Notes under the pieces: model-generated | What the model was told of the DNA's origin: nothing | Database searches by the model: none | What the model saw: only the letters and a program-made list of their open reading frames with translations | Assembly (NCBI GenBank): GCA_015065845.1 | Contig: SVPQ01000006.1 | Span: 26,953 to 90,952 of the forward strand | Source: Oscillospiraceae bacterium | GTDB taxonomy: Bacteria > Bacillota > Clostridia > Oscillospirales > Acutalibacteraceae | Direction: 5' to 3' | Length of the DNA stretch: 64,000 nt | In this document: positions 16,174 to 27,100 of the stretch, piece after piece | Layout of the letters: every line of letters begins with the position of its first letter | How positions within the stretch are numbered: position 1 is the first letter of the stretch | Position numbers and translations under genes: made by a program

Positions 16174-17958
16174 TTATTTCAATTCAAAAATTGATGTGTC
16201 GTGCTTTTGCATATTTAAAGTTATTACATCTGTTTCATATTCTTTTTCGTCTGCACCGAAAAGTGATTGGATTTTATACTTTTCTGGTAAGGTGATTTTT
16301 ACTTCACCATCATTTACAGTGTGAATCCCTAAAAAGCCATTACCACAATAAATAACATTATCCTGTGTATTGTAACAGTGAATACCATTTGAAATTAAAA
16401 TTTCACGGAGTTCATTTTTTTTGTAATATGGTTTTTCGGTAGTTGTTTCAAGGTATGGTATACTATGTTTTTTACATAATTCAACTGCATTTTTACCACT
16501 TTCAGATGGCAGAGGAGCGGTGAATATTGCGTATTTACATTTATGAAGAATTTTTTCTGCATCTTCAACCATACACAAATGAAATGGAATACCACTGTTG
16601 CCCATTTCTGTTCTTGTAATGTTTACAGAGTGACAGAATTCACTTTGTCTTGGGTTGTTTAAGTAGGCTTTTTCGTCAATAAACATTACAACTTCTGCTT
16701 CAGGGAAATTGTCACTGTTTTTGTTTTTGGAAGACTCTGCAATTTCTTTCATTTTCTTTAAATCTTCCATAATCTCTTTATCTTCATACCATCCACCCCA
16801 CATATCAAACCACCATACACCAGAGCCTTTTGTTAACTGGTGAATATATGCTTTACGAATTGCAGAGAGTGAAAGTTCTTTTGTAGGTGGACCACACCAC
16901 ACAGTTTTATTACCATCATTATCTGTAAGTAAAAGAATATCATCAGGGTACTTTCCGGGTCTTGAAGCCTGCATTCTTTTTGTGAGGTGTGTTCTTATGT
17001 CGCACTCAACAAAATAAAGTTTATTATGAATTTTTAAAGATTCACTTGCAACCATATCGCCCCAGTCAATGCCTAAAGCTCTGTTGTTATCATAAGCACA
17101 GGGTGATGAAAAGAAATCTATAAAAGGTGAGTCTATTATAAATCTTAAGCCGTGAAGACCAAGAAGAATGTCATTAACAAAAGCATTGTAACCATAAAAT
17201 GTGCCGACTATCTGCTCGTTATTTAAACATTCTTTTAAAGTCTTTGCAAAATGTTCAATTGTTCTTGCAGTCATTTCAGAATAAAATTCACCATAATAAC
17301 TTACAGTTTCATTGAAATCAGGGCTAATCAAATCATTTTTTGTTAACAAAGTTGTATTTGTTTTACCATATTTTTCTTTTAACCATTTATTGAATTTTTT
17401 TAGTCCCATTTCAGAAAATGAACCGGTATAATCAAACGGCATCCATTCTTGTGTTAGACCACCGCAAAATTGATAGCCCACGATATTATCGGCATAGAAA
17501 GAAGAACGGATATGAGAAACAAGCTGTTTTAAAAATGAAGCACCATCATTTAAGAATTTATCTGAAAATAAAGATTCTCTGTTACCGCTTGGTGTTTCAA
17601 CAGTTTCGTATGGGTTATCGTCAATCCAATTTTGAGGCATAGCGATATTTATTCTTGGGAAAATCAAAGCATCAGGACATGCTTTTAGTATCTTTCTGAC
17701 AATACTCTCAAATTCACTGTAATCGGGTTCATCATTTTCAAAAACACCTGTATAAAAAGGTGAGAAATTTGATGAGGTGTTTATTGACAATTTTGTGAAA
17801 GATATGTTTATAAAGAACATCTTGTAGTCATGTTTAATAAAATCCGAAAATCTGCCACATTCCTCAAAATATGTAGTGTAGGCAAGGGGATAGTGAAGCT
17901 TACCATTTACAGATATAAATGGTTTTCCGTTTTTATATTCAATATGAGTTTTCAGCAT
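16174..17958 (-). CDS. GH42-like / clan GH-A glycoside hydrolase-type protein
   Basis: 594 residues with the general plan of a beta-galactosidase of the GH42 kind: an N-terminal (beta/alpha)8 part (HYPLAYTTYFEECGRF, IVGYQFCGGLTQEW near 165, FIDFFSSPCAYDNNR near 280, YFVECDIRTHL near 310, SGVWWFDMWGGWY near 375) and a Rossmann-like second domain (VVMFIDEKAY, CKYAIFTAPLP). The expected acid/base would be in GGLTQEW and the nucleophile in FVECD. It has no signal peptide and no neighbouring operon partner. I am fairly sure of the fold class but not of the family number or substrate. Confidence 0.7.
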   Translation of the reverse strand: MLKTHIEYKNGKPFISVNGKLHYPLAYTTYFEECGRFSDFIKHDYKMFFINISFTKLSINTSSNFSPFYTGVFENDEPDYSEFESIVRKILKACPDALIFPRINIAMPQNWIDDNPYETVETPSGNRESLFSDKFLNDGASFLKQLVSHIRSSFYADNIVGYQFCGGLTQEWMPFDYTGSFSEMGLKKFNKWLKEKYGKTNTTLLTKNDLISPDFNETVSYYGEFYSEMTARTIEHFAKTLKECLNNEQIVGTFYGYNAFVNDILLGLHGLRFIIDSPFIDFFSSPCAYDNNRALGIDWGDMVASESLKIHNKLYFVECDIRTHLTKRMQASRPGKYPDDILLLTDNDGNKTVWCGPPTKELSLSAIRKAYIHQLTKGSGVWWFDMWGGWYEDKEIMEDLKKMKEIAESSKNKNSDNFPEAEVVMFIDEKAYLNNPRQSEFCHSVNITRTEMGNSGIPFHLCMVEDAEKILHKCKYAIFTAPLPSESGKNAVELCKKHSIPYLETTTEKPYYKKNELREILISNGIHCYNTQDNVIYCGNGFLGIHTVNDGEVKITLPEKYKIQSLFGADEKEYETDVITLNMQKHDTSIFELK

Positions 17959-18014
17959 ATAATCACCCTTTCAACATAATTATGCATATTGTTATCTTTA
18001 GTGTCAATAAAAAG

Positions 18015-18042
18015 TTGACATTTGTGAATTTTTGGTTAAAAT
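18015..18042 (+). promoter_or_regulatory. Promoter of rubrerythrin gene
   Basis: TTGACA (18015-18020), 16-bp spacer, TAAAAT (18037-18042). It lies about 37 bp before the start codon. Confidence 0.75.
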
Positions 18043-18078
18043 AAAAATGTAAAATTAAATTTCAAAGGAGTGTTTACT

Positions 18079-18612
18079 ATGGAACTTAAAGGTTCAAAAA
18101 CAGAAAAGAATTTAATGGAAGCATTTGCAGGTGAAAGTCAGGCAAGAAATAAATATACCTATTTTGCTTCTGTTGCTAAAAAAGAAGGCTATCAACAGAT
18201 TTCTGCTATTTTTGAAGAAACTGCAAATAACGAAAAAGAACACGCAAAAATGTGGTTCAAGGCTTTAGGTGAATTAAGTGATACAGTTCATAATCTCGCA
18301 AAAGCTGCAGAGGGCGAAAACTACGAGTGGACTGATATGTATGACCGCTTTGCTAAAGAAGCTGAAGAAGAAGGCTTTTTCGATTTAGCAGAAAAATTCA
18401 GAAAAGTTGGCGAAATTGAAAAAGCTCACGAAGAACGCTACAGAGCGTTATTAAAAAATATTGAGATGCAACAGGTGTTTGAAAAAGCAGAAGAAACAAT
18501 GTGGGAATGCAGAAACTGCGGTCATCTTGTAATGGGTAAAAAAGCACCAGAAATCTGTCCTGTATGTGCACATCCACAAAGTTACTTTGAGGTTAGAAAA
18601 GAGAATTATTGA
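18079..18612 (+). CDS. rbr: Rubrerythrin
   Basis: 177 residues from the ATG at 18079, which has AAAGGAG at a suitable distance; a GTG nine bases upstream overlaps the ribosome site and is rejected. An N-terminal ferritin-like four-helix domain carries the di-iron ligands ([37 protein letters not shown]) and a C-terminal rubredoxin domain has CRNCGH and CPVCAHP. Rubrerythrin reduces hydrogen peroxide in anaerobes using electrons from rubredoxin or NADH oxidoreductases. It is monocistronic and ends in a repeat island. Confidence 0.97.
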   Translation: MELKGSKTEKNLMEAFAGESQARNKYTYFASVAKKEGYQQISAIFEETANNEKEHAKMWFKALGELSDTVHNLAKAAEGENYEWTDMYDRFAKEAEEEGFFDLAEKFRKVGEIEKAHEERYRALLKNIEMQQVFEKAEETMWECRNCGHLVMGKKAPEICPVCAHPQSYFEVRKENY

Positions 18613-18616
18613 TTTT

Positions 18617-18775
18617 TAGGAACCTGGAATTAGAAACTAGGAACTAGGTTATAACAGAAACTTCGTCTTGTCATTTTTAGTTGGTATTTAACCCGATTTA
18701 AAATGGTAGGGCGAATTTGTTTTTTTGCGAAGTCCTGATTCCTGATTCCTAGTTCCTGTTTCTTGATATCTGTTT
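18617..18775. repeat. Composite repeat island 5
   Basis: 7-bp units of the type GGAACTA/GAAACTA (18617-18650), a degenerate hairpin copy at 18666-18713 (TTGTCATTTTTAGTTGGT ... ATTTAAAATGGTAGGG), then complementary units CTGATTC/CTAGTTC/CTGTTTC (18730-18775). The hairpin arms have drifted compared with other copies. It lies between two genes on the plus strand and, with the promoter below, fills the 18613-18922 gap. Confidence 0.75.
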
Positions 18776-18829
18776 TCAAAAAATTTACAATTTTACACAA
18801 AATACCAATATATAATGCCCTAAATATTG

Positions 18830-18858
18830 TTGACATCATTATACAATTATGTTAAAAT
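18830..18858 (+). promoter_or_regulatory. Promoter of the LRR-dockerin gene
   Basis: TTGACA (18830-18835), 17-bp spacer, TAAAAT (18853-18858). The leader of about 60 nt contains GTAGTC/GACTAT, a small possible stem. Confidence 0.75.
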
Positions 18859-18922
18859 TTATCTAAATGTAGTCTTATGACTATAAATATGTATAAAGAA
18901 AATAAAGACGGGGGCTTTGCTC

Positions 18923-21900
18923 ATGAAAAAATTTATCAGTTCAATTTTGTCTTTAGTTTTGCTTGTTGGTATTTGTTTCAGTGTACCAATTACAGCAAAT
19001 GCAGCAGATGTCGGTACTATTTTTGACCTCAGGTTAAAGTACTCGCTTTCTGATGACGGTTATTCCTATGTGGTTTCAGGTTATGAAATCAAGTACACTT
19101 CGGGTGACCCGAGTGAAGCAGATATCTTCAATAATGGTATTGTTGAAATTCCATCTGTTTTTGGTGGTTTGCAAGTGTCTGCTATAGGTGACAACGCGTT
19201 TATTGGTTGTACTATGATTCAGTCAGTTAATATTCCTGATACAGTTACTTCAATTGGTGACTTTGCTTTCGGTAATTCATCAATCGGCACAATATACAAT
19301 GGTAACTACATAACATCTCTTGGCGATTACGCTTTCCATAACTGTGACAACTTTATCGCAGTTAATTTATTCCCAAGAGTTACTTCAATCGGAGATTTTT
19401 GCTTCTATGATTGTAGTTCACTTGTTTCAATGAACCTTAACAATGTTGTTGCTTCAATTGGTGATAATGCATTTGATAACTGCTCAAATCTTGCACTTAT
19501 TAAAATTCCGGCATCACTTAAATCAATTGGTGATAGCGCATTTTCAAGATGTAATGGTTTAACAACAGTTTCATTCCAGAATGGTATTGAGTCAATCGGT
19601 AACTATGCATTCGAAAACTGTACAGGTCTTACAAAAATTACACTTCCGGATTCTTTACAGACAATCGGCAGTAACGCATTTTTAGGTTGCGATAATATCA
19701 ATACTATTAAATTCGGTACAGGTCTTGTGGAAATCGGTGATTATGCATTCAATGGTATTTCTGCAATTAAATCGCTTACATTCCCAGTAGGTTTAAAAAC
19801 AATTGGTGAATACTCATTTGCAGAATGTGATAATCTTACAGATGTTTCAGTTTCAGATACAGTAACAGTTATTGAAGATGGCGCATTTATGAACTGCGAC
19901 AGACTTGAGAGTGTTGAAATCGGTGATGGTGTTAAACTTATTGACGATAACGCATTCAGTGGTTGTACACAGTTGAAGAATATAACAATAGGCGAAAATG
20001 TTGAAACTATTGATGATTACGCATTGAAAAACTGTACTGCACTTGAAACACTCGTTATTCCTGATAGTGTAAAAACATTAGGTGCAGGTTTGTTTGAAGG
20101 TTGTAGTTCACTTAAAAATATTACACTCGGTTCAGGTCTCCAGACAATCGGTGCTAAAGCTTTTTATAATTTTGATGCACTTACAGAAATCGTAATTCCT
20201 GAAGGTGTTAAAACAATTGGTGCAGAAGCATTTGCAGGTTGCGATAACATAACATCAATTGTTATACCTGATTCTGTAACAACAATTGGTGCAGGTGCTT
20301 TCCAGAACTGCACAAAACTCACAACAGTTAAAGTTGGTAACAATGTTCAGCTTATAGGTGCTTCAGCATTTGAAAATTGTAGTGCGTTAAGAAATGTTAC
20401 TCTCGGTGAAAAAGTAGTTTCATTAGGTGATAATCTTTTCAAAGGTTGTACTGCTCTTAAAGAAATTGCAATTCCTGACAGTGTTACAGATTTAGGCGAT
20501 GGTATATTTAACGGATGTGAAAATCTTTCATCTGTTAAACTTGGCGCAGGTGTTAAAAAGATTGGTGCTAATGCATACAAAAATATTGATACACTTACAG
20601 AAATCACAATTCCAGAAGGTGTTACAGCAATTGGTGATTACGCATTCTATGATTGTGACGGCATTACAGAAATCGTAATTCCTTCAACTGTAAAAGTTAT
20701 TGGTAAATCAGCATTTGAAGGTTGTGATGCACTTGAAGAACTTACCATCAGCAATGGTGTAGAAGTAATTGGTGACAATGCTTTCAAAAATTGTGTTGCA
20801 ATTGAAAATGTTACAATTCCTGACAGTGTTACAGATTTAGGTGAAGATGCATTTAACGGATGTACAAAACTTTCTGTAGTTGTACTTGGCTCAGGCGTAA
20901 AAACAATCGGCGCTAAAGCATATTATAATTTAGATACACTCAAAGAAATTGTAATTCCTGAAGGTGTTACTGAAATTGGTGAATACGCTTTCTATGATTG
21001 CGACAACATTACAACAGTTGTAATTCCATCAACAGTTAAAACTCTCGGGGCTTCAGCGTTTGAAAGTTGTGACGCTCTCGTGAATGTTACACTCCTCAAT
21101 GGTGTTGAAACAATTGGAGCTAACGCATTTAAGGGCTGTAAAGGTATTACAGAAATTGCAATTCCTGACAGTGTGAAATCAATTGGCGATTACGCTTTCT
21201 ATAGTTTACAAAAACTTGCAAAAGTTACATTTGGTGCAGGTCTTCAGACAATTGGCACAAGAGCATTCTATTGGTGTGATTCACTTACAGAAATCGTTCT
21301 TCCTGAGTCAATGGTTTCAATCGGCACAGCAGCATTTGCAGATTGTGATAAACTTGCAAAAATTGAACTTGGTGGTACAAAAGAAATCGGTCAGGATGCT
21401 TTCCACTTATGTGAAGCAATTACATCTGTTAAAATTCCTGATACAACAGAAATAATCGGTCAGGGAGCTTTCTATAATTGTACTAACCTCGAAACACTCG
21501 TGATGGGTGCAAATGTTAAGACAATCGGTCAGAGTGCTTTCTATAAATGTAAGGCACTTACTGGTGTAACTCTTCCGGATACACTTAAAAAGATTGAACA
21601 GGAAGCATTCTACAACTGTGTTTCATTGGAGTCAATTGTAATTCCAACAAGCGTTAAATCAATTGGTCAATATGCTTTCTATTGTTGTGATAATTTAACA
21701 TCTGCTTCAATCGGTAGCAGTGTTAAAGAAATCGGTGCAAATGCGTTTGGTGGATGTGCAAAAGTTTCATTTGTTTGTAACAAGGATTCTGCAGCACACA
21801 AATATGCAAAAAACAACAAAATTCCTTATGAATTAAATGTGGTTAACCAGTATTTCAGAGAACACACAGTTGATAATATCAGTGTTGATGAAACAACTGC

Positions 21901-22249
21901 TACTCTTTATTTGGGTGCAGGTTGTAAAGATGTTGAAGATATTATTGTAATTGCAGATAATTATAAAATTTCAACAGAAAAATCAATGAATACATATTGC
22001 GGTACAAGTTCAGTTATCAGCGTTTTAGATGAAAACAATATTGTTGTTAAAGACTACACACTCGTAGTTGAAGGCGATGTTAACGGTGACGGTGTTTGTG
22101 ACGTATTAGACTGTATGTTGGTTGAATTAACAAAGAGTGGTAACACAGTATTAGAAGATTCTTACCTTACTGCAGGTGACTTTGATGGTGATAGCAATAT
22201 TACTGTGGGTGACTTCCAGCAAGTAGTTAATAAGGCTAAAGCTGAATAA
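18923..22249 (+). CDS. Secreted BspA-type leucine-rich-repeat protein with C-terminal dockerin
   Basis: 1108 residues from the ATG at 18923 (GGGGG-type site upstream). A signal peptide MKKFISSILSLVLLVGICF..ANA is cleaved near residue 29. Then 38 LRR_5 (Treponema/BspA-like) repeats of about 23 residues run from about residue 80 to 950, each around a core like SIGDNAFxNC and IxIPDSV. The end, from GDVNGDGVCDVLDCMLVEL through GDFDGDSNITVGDFQQVVN, is a two-EF-hand type I dockerin-like module. Such proteins are displayed outside the cell, and dockerins dock onto cohesins. Five consecutive repeats (about 20-24) are duplicated as a block (25-29). No cohesin or scaffoldin is in this window. Confidence 0.93.
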   Translation: MKKFISSILSLVLLVGICFSVPITANAADVGTIFDLRLKYSLSDDGYSYVVSGYEIKYTSGDPSEADIFNNGIVEIPSVFGGLQVSAIGDNAFIGCTMIQSVNIPDTVTSIGDFAFGNSSIGTIYNGNYITSLGDYAFHNCDNFIAVNLFPRVTSIGDFCFYDCSSLVSMNLNNVVASIGDNAFDNCSNLALIKIPASLKSIGDSAFSRCNGLTTVSFQNGIESIGNYAFENCTGLTKITLPDSLQTIGSNAFLGCDNINTIKFGTGLVEIGDYAFNGISAIKSLTFPVGLKTIGEYSFAECDNLTDVSVSDTVTVIEDGAFMNCDRLESVEIGDGVKLIDDNAFSGCTQLKNITIGENVETIDDYALKNCTALETLVIPDSVKTLGAGLFEGCSSLKNITLGSGLQTIGAKAFYNFDALTEIVIPEGVKTIGAEAFAGCDNITSIVIPDSVTTIGAGAFQNCTKLTTVKVGNNVQLIGASAFENCSALRNVTLGEKVVSLGDNLFKGCTALKEIAIPDSVTDLGDGIFNGCENLSSVKLGAGVKKIGANAYKNIDTLTEITIPEGVTAIGDYAFYDCDGITEIVIPSTVKVIGKSAFEGCDALEELTISNGVEVIGDNAFKNCVAIENVTIPDSVTDLGEDAFNGCTKLSVVVLGSGVKTIGAKAYYNLDTLKEIVIPEGVTEIGEYAFYDCDNITTVVIPSTVKTLGASAFESCDALVNVTLLNGVETIGANAFKGCKGITEIAIPDSVKSIGDYAFYSLQKLAKVTFGAGLQTIGTRAFYWCDSLTEIVLPESMVSIGTAAFADCDKLAKIELGGTKEIGQDAFHLCEAITSVKIPDTTEIIGQGAFYNCTNLETLVMGANVKTIGQSAFYKCKALTGVTLPDTLKKIEQEAFYNCVSLESIVIPTSVKSIGQYAFYCCDNLTSASIGSSVKEIGANAFGGCAKVSFVCNKDSAAHKYAKNNKIPYELNVVNQYFREHTVDNISVDETTATLYLGAGCKDVEDIIVIADNYKISTEKSMNTYCGTSSVISVLDENNIVVKDYTLVVEGDVNGDGVCDVLDCMLVELTKSGNTVLEDSYLTAGDFDGDSNITVGDFQQVVNKAKAE

Positions 22250-22415
22250 ATTACGCAGAGCGTAATTTATTCAGGAATTAGGAACTAGGAATCAGAGTTA
22301 TAACAAAAACTACATCCTATCATTTTTAGTTGGTATTAAAACCAATTTTAAATGATAGGATGTTTTTGTTCTTATAATCCTTGCAACTTGCACACTTGCA
22401 TACTTGTAACTGATA
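22243..22415. repeat. Composite repeat island 6
   Basis: A perfect 14-bp inverted repeat TGAATAAATTACGC-AGA-GCGTAATTTATTCA (22243-22273) contains the LRR-gene stop codon. It is followed by GGAATTA/GGAACTA/GGAATCA heptamers (22274-22297), the best-preserved hairpin (22312-22363) and a second array ACTTGCA/ACTTGCATACTTGTA (22380-22411). Confidence 0.83.
22312..22363. repeat. Window-wide hairpin, copy in island 6
   Basis: Arms ACATCCTATCATTTTTAGTT and TTAAATGATAGGATGT with an inner TTGGTATT/AAACCAA stem; the downstream side is GTTTTTGTT. It can serve as terminator of the LRR gene. Confidence 0.83.
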
Positions 22416-22422
22416 AAACAAA

Positions 22423-22447
22423 ACGCTCACAGATTTTCTGTGAGCGT
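22423..22447 (-). terminator. Terminator after guaB
   Basis: ACGCTCACAG and CTGTGAGCGT form a 10-bp stem around ATTTT. On the minus strand it is followed by TTTGTTTTA, nine bases past the guaB stop. Confidence 0.85.
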
Positions 22448-22455
22448 CATTTGTT

Positions 22456-23964
22456 TTATCTTATATTACCTGTATTAGTTTTAAGCATAACATCGTGTGA
22501 ACCGCCTTCAACAATACTTGTTGCTGAAACGAGTGTTAATTTTGCATCTCTCTGTAAATCAGGGATTGTAGTAACACCGCAGTTACACATTGTAGATTTA
22601 ACTTTGTAAAGGCTCTTGTTTACATTATCGTGAAGAGAACCTGCATAAGTTACGTATGAATCAACGCCTTCTTCAAATGAAAGTTTTGAACTACCACCCA
22701 AGTCATAGCGTTGCCAGTTACGAGCTCTGTTTGAACCTTCGCCCCAGTATTCTTTAACATAAGTGCCATTGATATTAAGTTTTGGTGTCGGGCTTTCGTC
22801 AAATCGAGCGAAATATCTGCCGAGCATAAGGAAGTCTGCACCCATAGCAAGTGCAAGTGTCATATGGTAATCGTGAACAATACCACCGTCTGAACAAATA
22901 GGAACATAAATGCCTGTTTCTTTAAAGTATTCATCACGAGCAGCAGCAACTTCAATAAGAGCAGTAGCTTGTCCGCGACCGATACCTTTTGTTTCACGGG
23001 TGATACAAATTGAACCACCACCGATACCAACTTTAATAAAGTCTGCACCAGCTTCTGCTAAGAAACGGAAACCATCTCTGTCAACAACATTACCAGCACC
23101 AATTTTTACTGAATCGCCATATTTCTCTCTTACGAATGCGATAGTGCGTTTTTGCCATTCTGTGTAACCTTCTGAAGAGTCTATGCAAAGAACATCTGCA
23201 CCAGCTTCAATAAGTGCAGGAATTCTTTCTTCATAGTCACGAGTGTTGATACCAGCACCAACCATATATCTTTTTTGGTCGTCAAGAATTTCTTGTGGGT
23301 TTTCTTTGTGTTGTGAGTAGTCCTTGCGGAATACGAAGTAAAGAAGATTACCTTTATCATCTATAATTGGGAGTGAGTTTAATTTGTGTTCCCAGATAAT
23401 GTCATTTGCTTCTTTTAAAGATGTTGAAGCAGGAGCTGTAATGAGCTTCTCAAGTGGAGTCATAAACTCAGTAACTTTTGTTTCTAAAGCCATTCTGCTG
23501 ATTCTGTAATCACGGGAAGTAACAACACCTAAAAGTTTGCCATTTGCTTCACCATTTTCAGTAACTGCCATTGTTGAATGACCCATTGTATCAAAAAGAT
23601 TAACAACATCTGCTAAAGTGTCAGTTGGTTTTAAGTTAGAGTCGCTGACAACAAAACCTGCCTTGTAGCTTTTTACTCTTGCTACCATAGCAGCTTCGTC
23701 TTCGATAGATTGTGAACCGTAAATGAAAGACATACCGCCTTCTTTAGCAAGTGCAATAGCAAGTGTGTCGTTTGAAACAGATTGCATAATTGCAGAAATA
23801 AGCGGAATGTTGAGTGTTATAGGAGATTCTTCAACACCTTTTTTGTATCTGCATAATGGTGTTTTTAAAGATACATTAGCAGGAATACAGTCAGGGCCCG
23901 TATAACCCGGGATGAGAAGATACTCGCTGAATGTTCTTGATGGTTCGTTACAATAATGTGCCAT
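22456..23964 (-). CDS. guaB: IMP dehydrogenase
   Basis: 502 residues. The catalytic loop [12 protein letters not shown], with the active-site Cys near 319, is followed by [20 protein letters not shown] (phosphate binding) and MLGRYFA. Tandem CBS domains ([28 protein letters not shown]) are inserted between about residues 105 and 220. The enzyme oxidises IMP to XMP with NAD+, the first committed step of GMP synthesis. It is a stand-alone gene with its own promoter and terminator. I looked for a guanine riboswitch in the leader and found none. The N-terminus [20 protein letters not shown] is of the clostridial/archaeal-like longer type. Confidence 0.96.
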   Translation of the reverse strand: MAHYCNEPSRTFSEYLLIPGYTGPDCIPANVSLKTPLCRYKKGVEESPITLNIPLISAIMQSVSNDTLAIALAKEGGMSFIYGSQSIEDEAAMVARVKSYKAGFVVSDSNLKPTDTLADVVNLFDTMGHSTMAVTENGEANGKLLGVVTSRDYRISRMALETKVTEFMTPLEKLITAPASTSLKEANDIIWEHKLNSLPIIDDKGNLLYFVFRKDYSQHKENPQEILDDQKRYMVGAGINTRDYEERIPALIEAGADVLCIDSSEGYTEWQKRTIAFVREKYGDSVKIGAGNVVDRDGFRFLAEAGADFIKVGIGGGSICITRETKGIGRGQATALIEVAAARDEYFKETGIYVPICSDGGIVHDYHMTLALAMGADFLMLGRYFARFDESPTPKLNINGTYVKEYWGEGSNRARNWQRYDLGGSSKLSFEEGVDSYVTYAGSLHDNVNKSLYKVKSTMCNCGVTTIPDLQRDAKLTLVSATSIVEGGSHDVMLKTNTGNIR

Positions 23965-24035
23965 ATTTTTTACACTCCTTCTGATTTATAGTTATTTCTC
24001 AAAGAGAAAATTTAATATATAAATATATTATATCT

Positions 24036-24064
24036 ATTTTAATTACTAAAAGCCAAAATGTCAA
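24036..24064 (-). promoter_or_regulatory. Promoter of guaB
   Basis: On the minus strand TTGACA (24059-24064), 17-bp spacer, TAAAAT (24036-24041). The leader to the ATG is about 65 nt and A/T-rich. Confidence 0.78.
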
Positions 24065-24108
24065 TGGTAATATTGCTATTATTATATAAACTTTTTAAGA
24101 TTTATTTG

Positions 24109-24163
24109 TTGTAAAATTATAACTGGTGTGGTATTATAAAAGTTGCATTGGAACAAAATGCAA
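24109..24163 (+). promoter_or_regulatory. Promoter and possible operator of the alpha-mannosidase gene
   Basis: TTGTAA (24109-24114), 17 bp, TATTAT (24132-24137). Directly after the -10 lies TTGCATT (24143-24149) and its inverted copy AATGCAA (24157-24163), spaced by 7 bp. The position at the transcription start suits a repressor site, but no regulator gene is next to it. Confidence 0.6.
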
Positions 24164-24186
24164 TTTGCAAATACAGGAGAGTAAAT

Positions 24187-27100
24187 ATGGCACATTTTGA
24201 TGTTGATTTTTTAGACAAAAACAGTGAACGCTATATGTTGAGCAGAAGAATTCGCAAAATAAGAGATATAATTAAAAGCGAATACTTCATTAAAGAAAGC
24301 GTTTCAACAGGTGATTTTTATATAAGAGATGGGCAGTACAGTTTTGACCAGAGAACTGAAGGCGAGTGGAAGCCTTTTAAAGCAAATTGTGATTACTGGG
24401 GATATGAAGAATGTTACTGCTGGTTTAAACAAACGGTAACAATCCCCGAAAACTTTAAAGGCGAAAAAGTTATTTACCAGTTTAAACCATATTTTGATGA
24501 TGGCAGATGGGACCAGGTAAACCCTCAGTTTATTGTATGGATAAACGGTGAAATGAAACAGGGTATTGACAGTAACCACCAGTACATAACTATTACAGAG
24601 TGTGCAGAAGGCGGCGAAACTCTCGAGATTTATATAAATGCTTATACAGACCCTTGGGAATACAGAGGTCAGGTTCAGTTAGGTGCATTTTTACAAGTGT
24701 TAGATACTGATGCTGTAAGAGTTTATTATGATATTGCGTCACCTTTAGAAGTTACAAATTATTATGATGGTGATTCTACTGTAAGAGTTAATTTAATCAA
24801 GCACTTGAATATTGCTTGTAATATGCTTGATATTGATTCAGGTGACAGAACTTCTTTCAAAGAAACTGCGAAAGCAGCATCCGCTTACTTAAATGAAAAT
24901 ATCTATGGCAAAAAGCATGAAGCAACTGCGTGGTCAATCGGTCATACTCACATTGATGTTGCGTGGCTCTGGAGACTTCGTCAGACAAGAGATAAAGCAG
25001 GTCGTTCATTTGCTACTGTATTAAAACTTATGGAAGAATATCCTGACTATAAGTTTATGTCTTCACAGGCACAACTTTATGATTATGTAAAGCAGGACTA
25101 CCCTGAACTTTTCGAGAGAATCAAAGAAAAAGTTAAAGAGGGCAGATGGGAAGTTGAAGGCAGTATGTGGGTTGAAGCCGATACTAATGTAGCATCGGGT
25201 GAGGCTCTCGTGCGCCAGTTCCTTGTTGGTAAAAAATTCTTTAAAGAAGAATTTGGTTTAGATAACAAAATTATGTGGCTCCCTGATGTTTTCGGTTATT
25301 CAGCAGCTATTCCACAGCTTATTAAAAAATGTGGTATGGAATACTTTATGACAACAAAAATCAGTTGGAATGAATATAACAAATTCCCTTATGACACATT
25401 TATGTGGAAAGGTATTGACGGTACCGAAGTTCTTTCACACTTCTCTCCTTGTGAAGATGCAAACCGTGATGAAAGAAAAGACTACCAGACAACCTATAAC
25501 GCATATTTAAGACCAGGTTATATTATTGGCGGTAATAAGAGATACAGTCAGAAAGATTTGGGCAGAGATTACCTCTGCACATTCGGTTTCGGTGACGGTG
25601 GCGGCGGACCAACTGTTGATATGCTTGAACACGGAAAACGAATGACTAAAGGTATTGAAGGATGTCCTAATGTAAAAATTGCTCCTTCACTCGATTTCTT
25701 CCGCCATTTAGAAAATCAGGTTAAAGATAATAAATACCTTCCATCATGGTCAGGTGAATTGTATCTTGAATTACACCGCGGCACATTAACCAGTCAGGCA
25801 AGAAATAAAAAATATAATCGTAAGACAGAGTGTCTTTTCCACGATGTTGAAACACTTTCTGCAATTGCAAAGAAAGAAACAGGTTTCAGTTACCCTGCAG
25901 AAAGAATTTTAGAAAACTGGAAACTTATTCTTCTTAATCAGTTCCACGATATTCTTCCAGGTTCTTCAATTAAAGAGGTTTATGAAGATAGTAAAGTGCA
26001 GTATGAAAGCGTTTTAGCAGATGGTACAGAAATGACAGCAAGTGCAGAAGCAGCACTTATTTCTGAAATTAATCTCGAAAATGACAGTTTAGTTGTATTT
26101 AATACAACAGGTTTTAACAGAAAAGATGCAATTGTAAGTGATATTCCTGTTGAAACTGATTTCAGAATCTTTGATGGTGAAACAGAAATTGCTTACCAGA
26201 AAACTTATGATGGTAAAATTGTATTTGTTGCAGAAATTCCTGCAAAGGGTTACAAGGCATTTGCTATTAAAGAAGGTACACCATCATTTAATGCAATTAC
26301 AACAAAAGAAAACAGTGTAGAAACAAAATACTTTGCTGTAGAATTTACAAATGGTGATATTACAAAACTTGTTCATAAAGAAACAGGCAGAGATGTTGCA
26401 AATGGCAATGCACTTGGTAAAATCCGTGCATTCCAGGACAGACCTTTCAACCACGAAGCATGGGATATAAAACCATATTTCCAGGAGAAAGAATTTGACC
26501 TTGAATTCATTGGTGCCGAAATTGTTGAACAAGGTGCAGTAAGAGTTGTTTATAAAGTTGACAAGAAAATCAGAAATTCTATTGTAAGTGAATATTATAA
26601 TATTTACTCTGACCTCGAGAGAATTGATGTTGATTACAAAACAGACTGGAAAGAAACACACGTTGTATTAAAAGCAGATTACCCTGTTGATGTAAATACA
26701 ACAAAAGCAACATTCGATATTCAGTTCGGTAATATTGAGCGTTCAACAACAGAAAATACAAAAGCAGAATTTGCACAGTTTGAAACTTCAATGCACAAGT
26801 GGGTTGACCTTTCAGATAATGGTTTTGGTTTATCTGTTATCAACGACTGTAAATATGGTTGTACTGTAAAGAATGGTCATATTATGGCAACTCTTTTAAG
26901 ATGTCAGACAAGACCTAACACTGTTCAGGACAGAGAGTATCACGAATTTACACTTTCAATTTATCCACACGCAAAAAATGTTGCTTCTTCAGATGTTGTT
27001 AAAGAAGCATTTAATGTAAACTACCCTGCATACGCAGTATTTGCAAAGGCAAATAGTGGTAAATTACCATCAGTTTACTCATTTGTAAGTGCTGATAAAG

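Noticed and set aside
23965..24060. Purine riboswitch in front of guaB
   Set aside because: None of the conserved loop sequences of guanine riboswitches is present and the leader is only about 65 nt.
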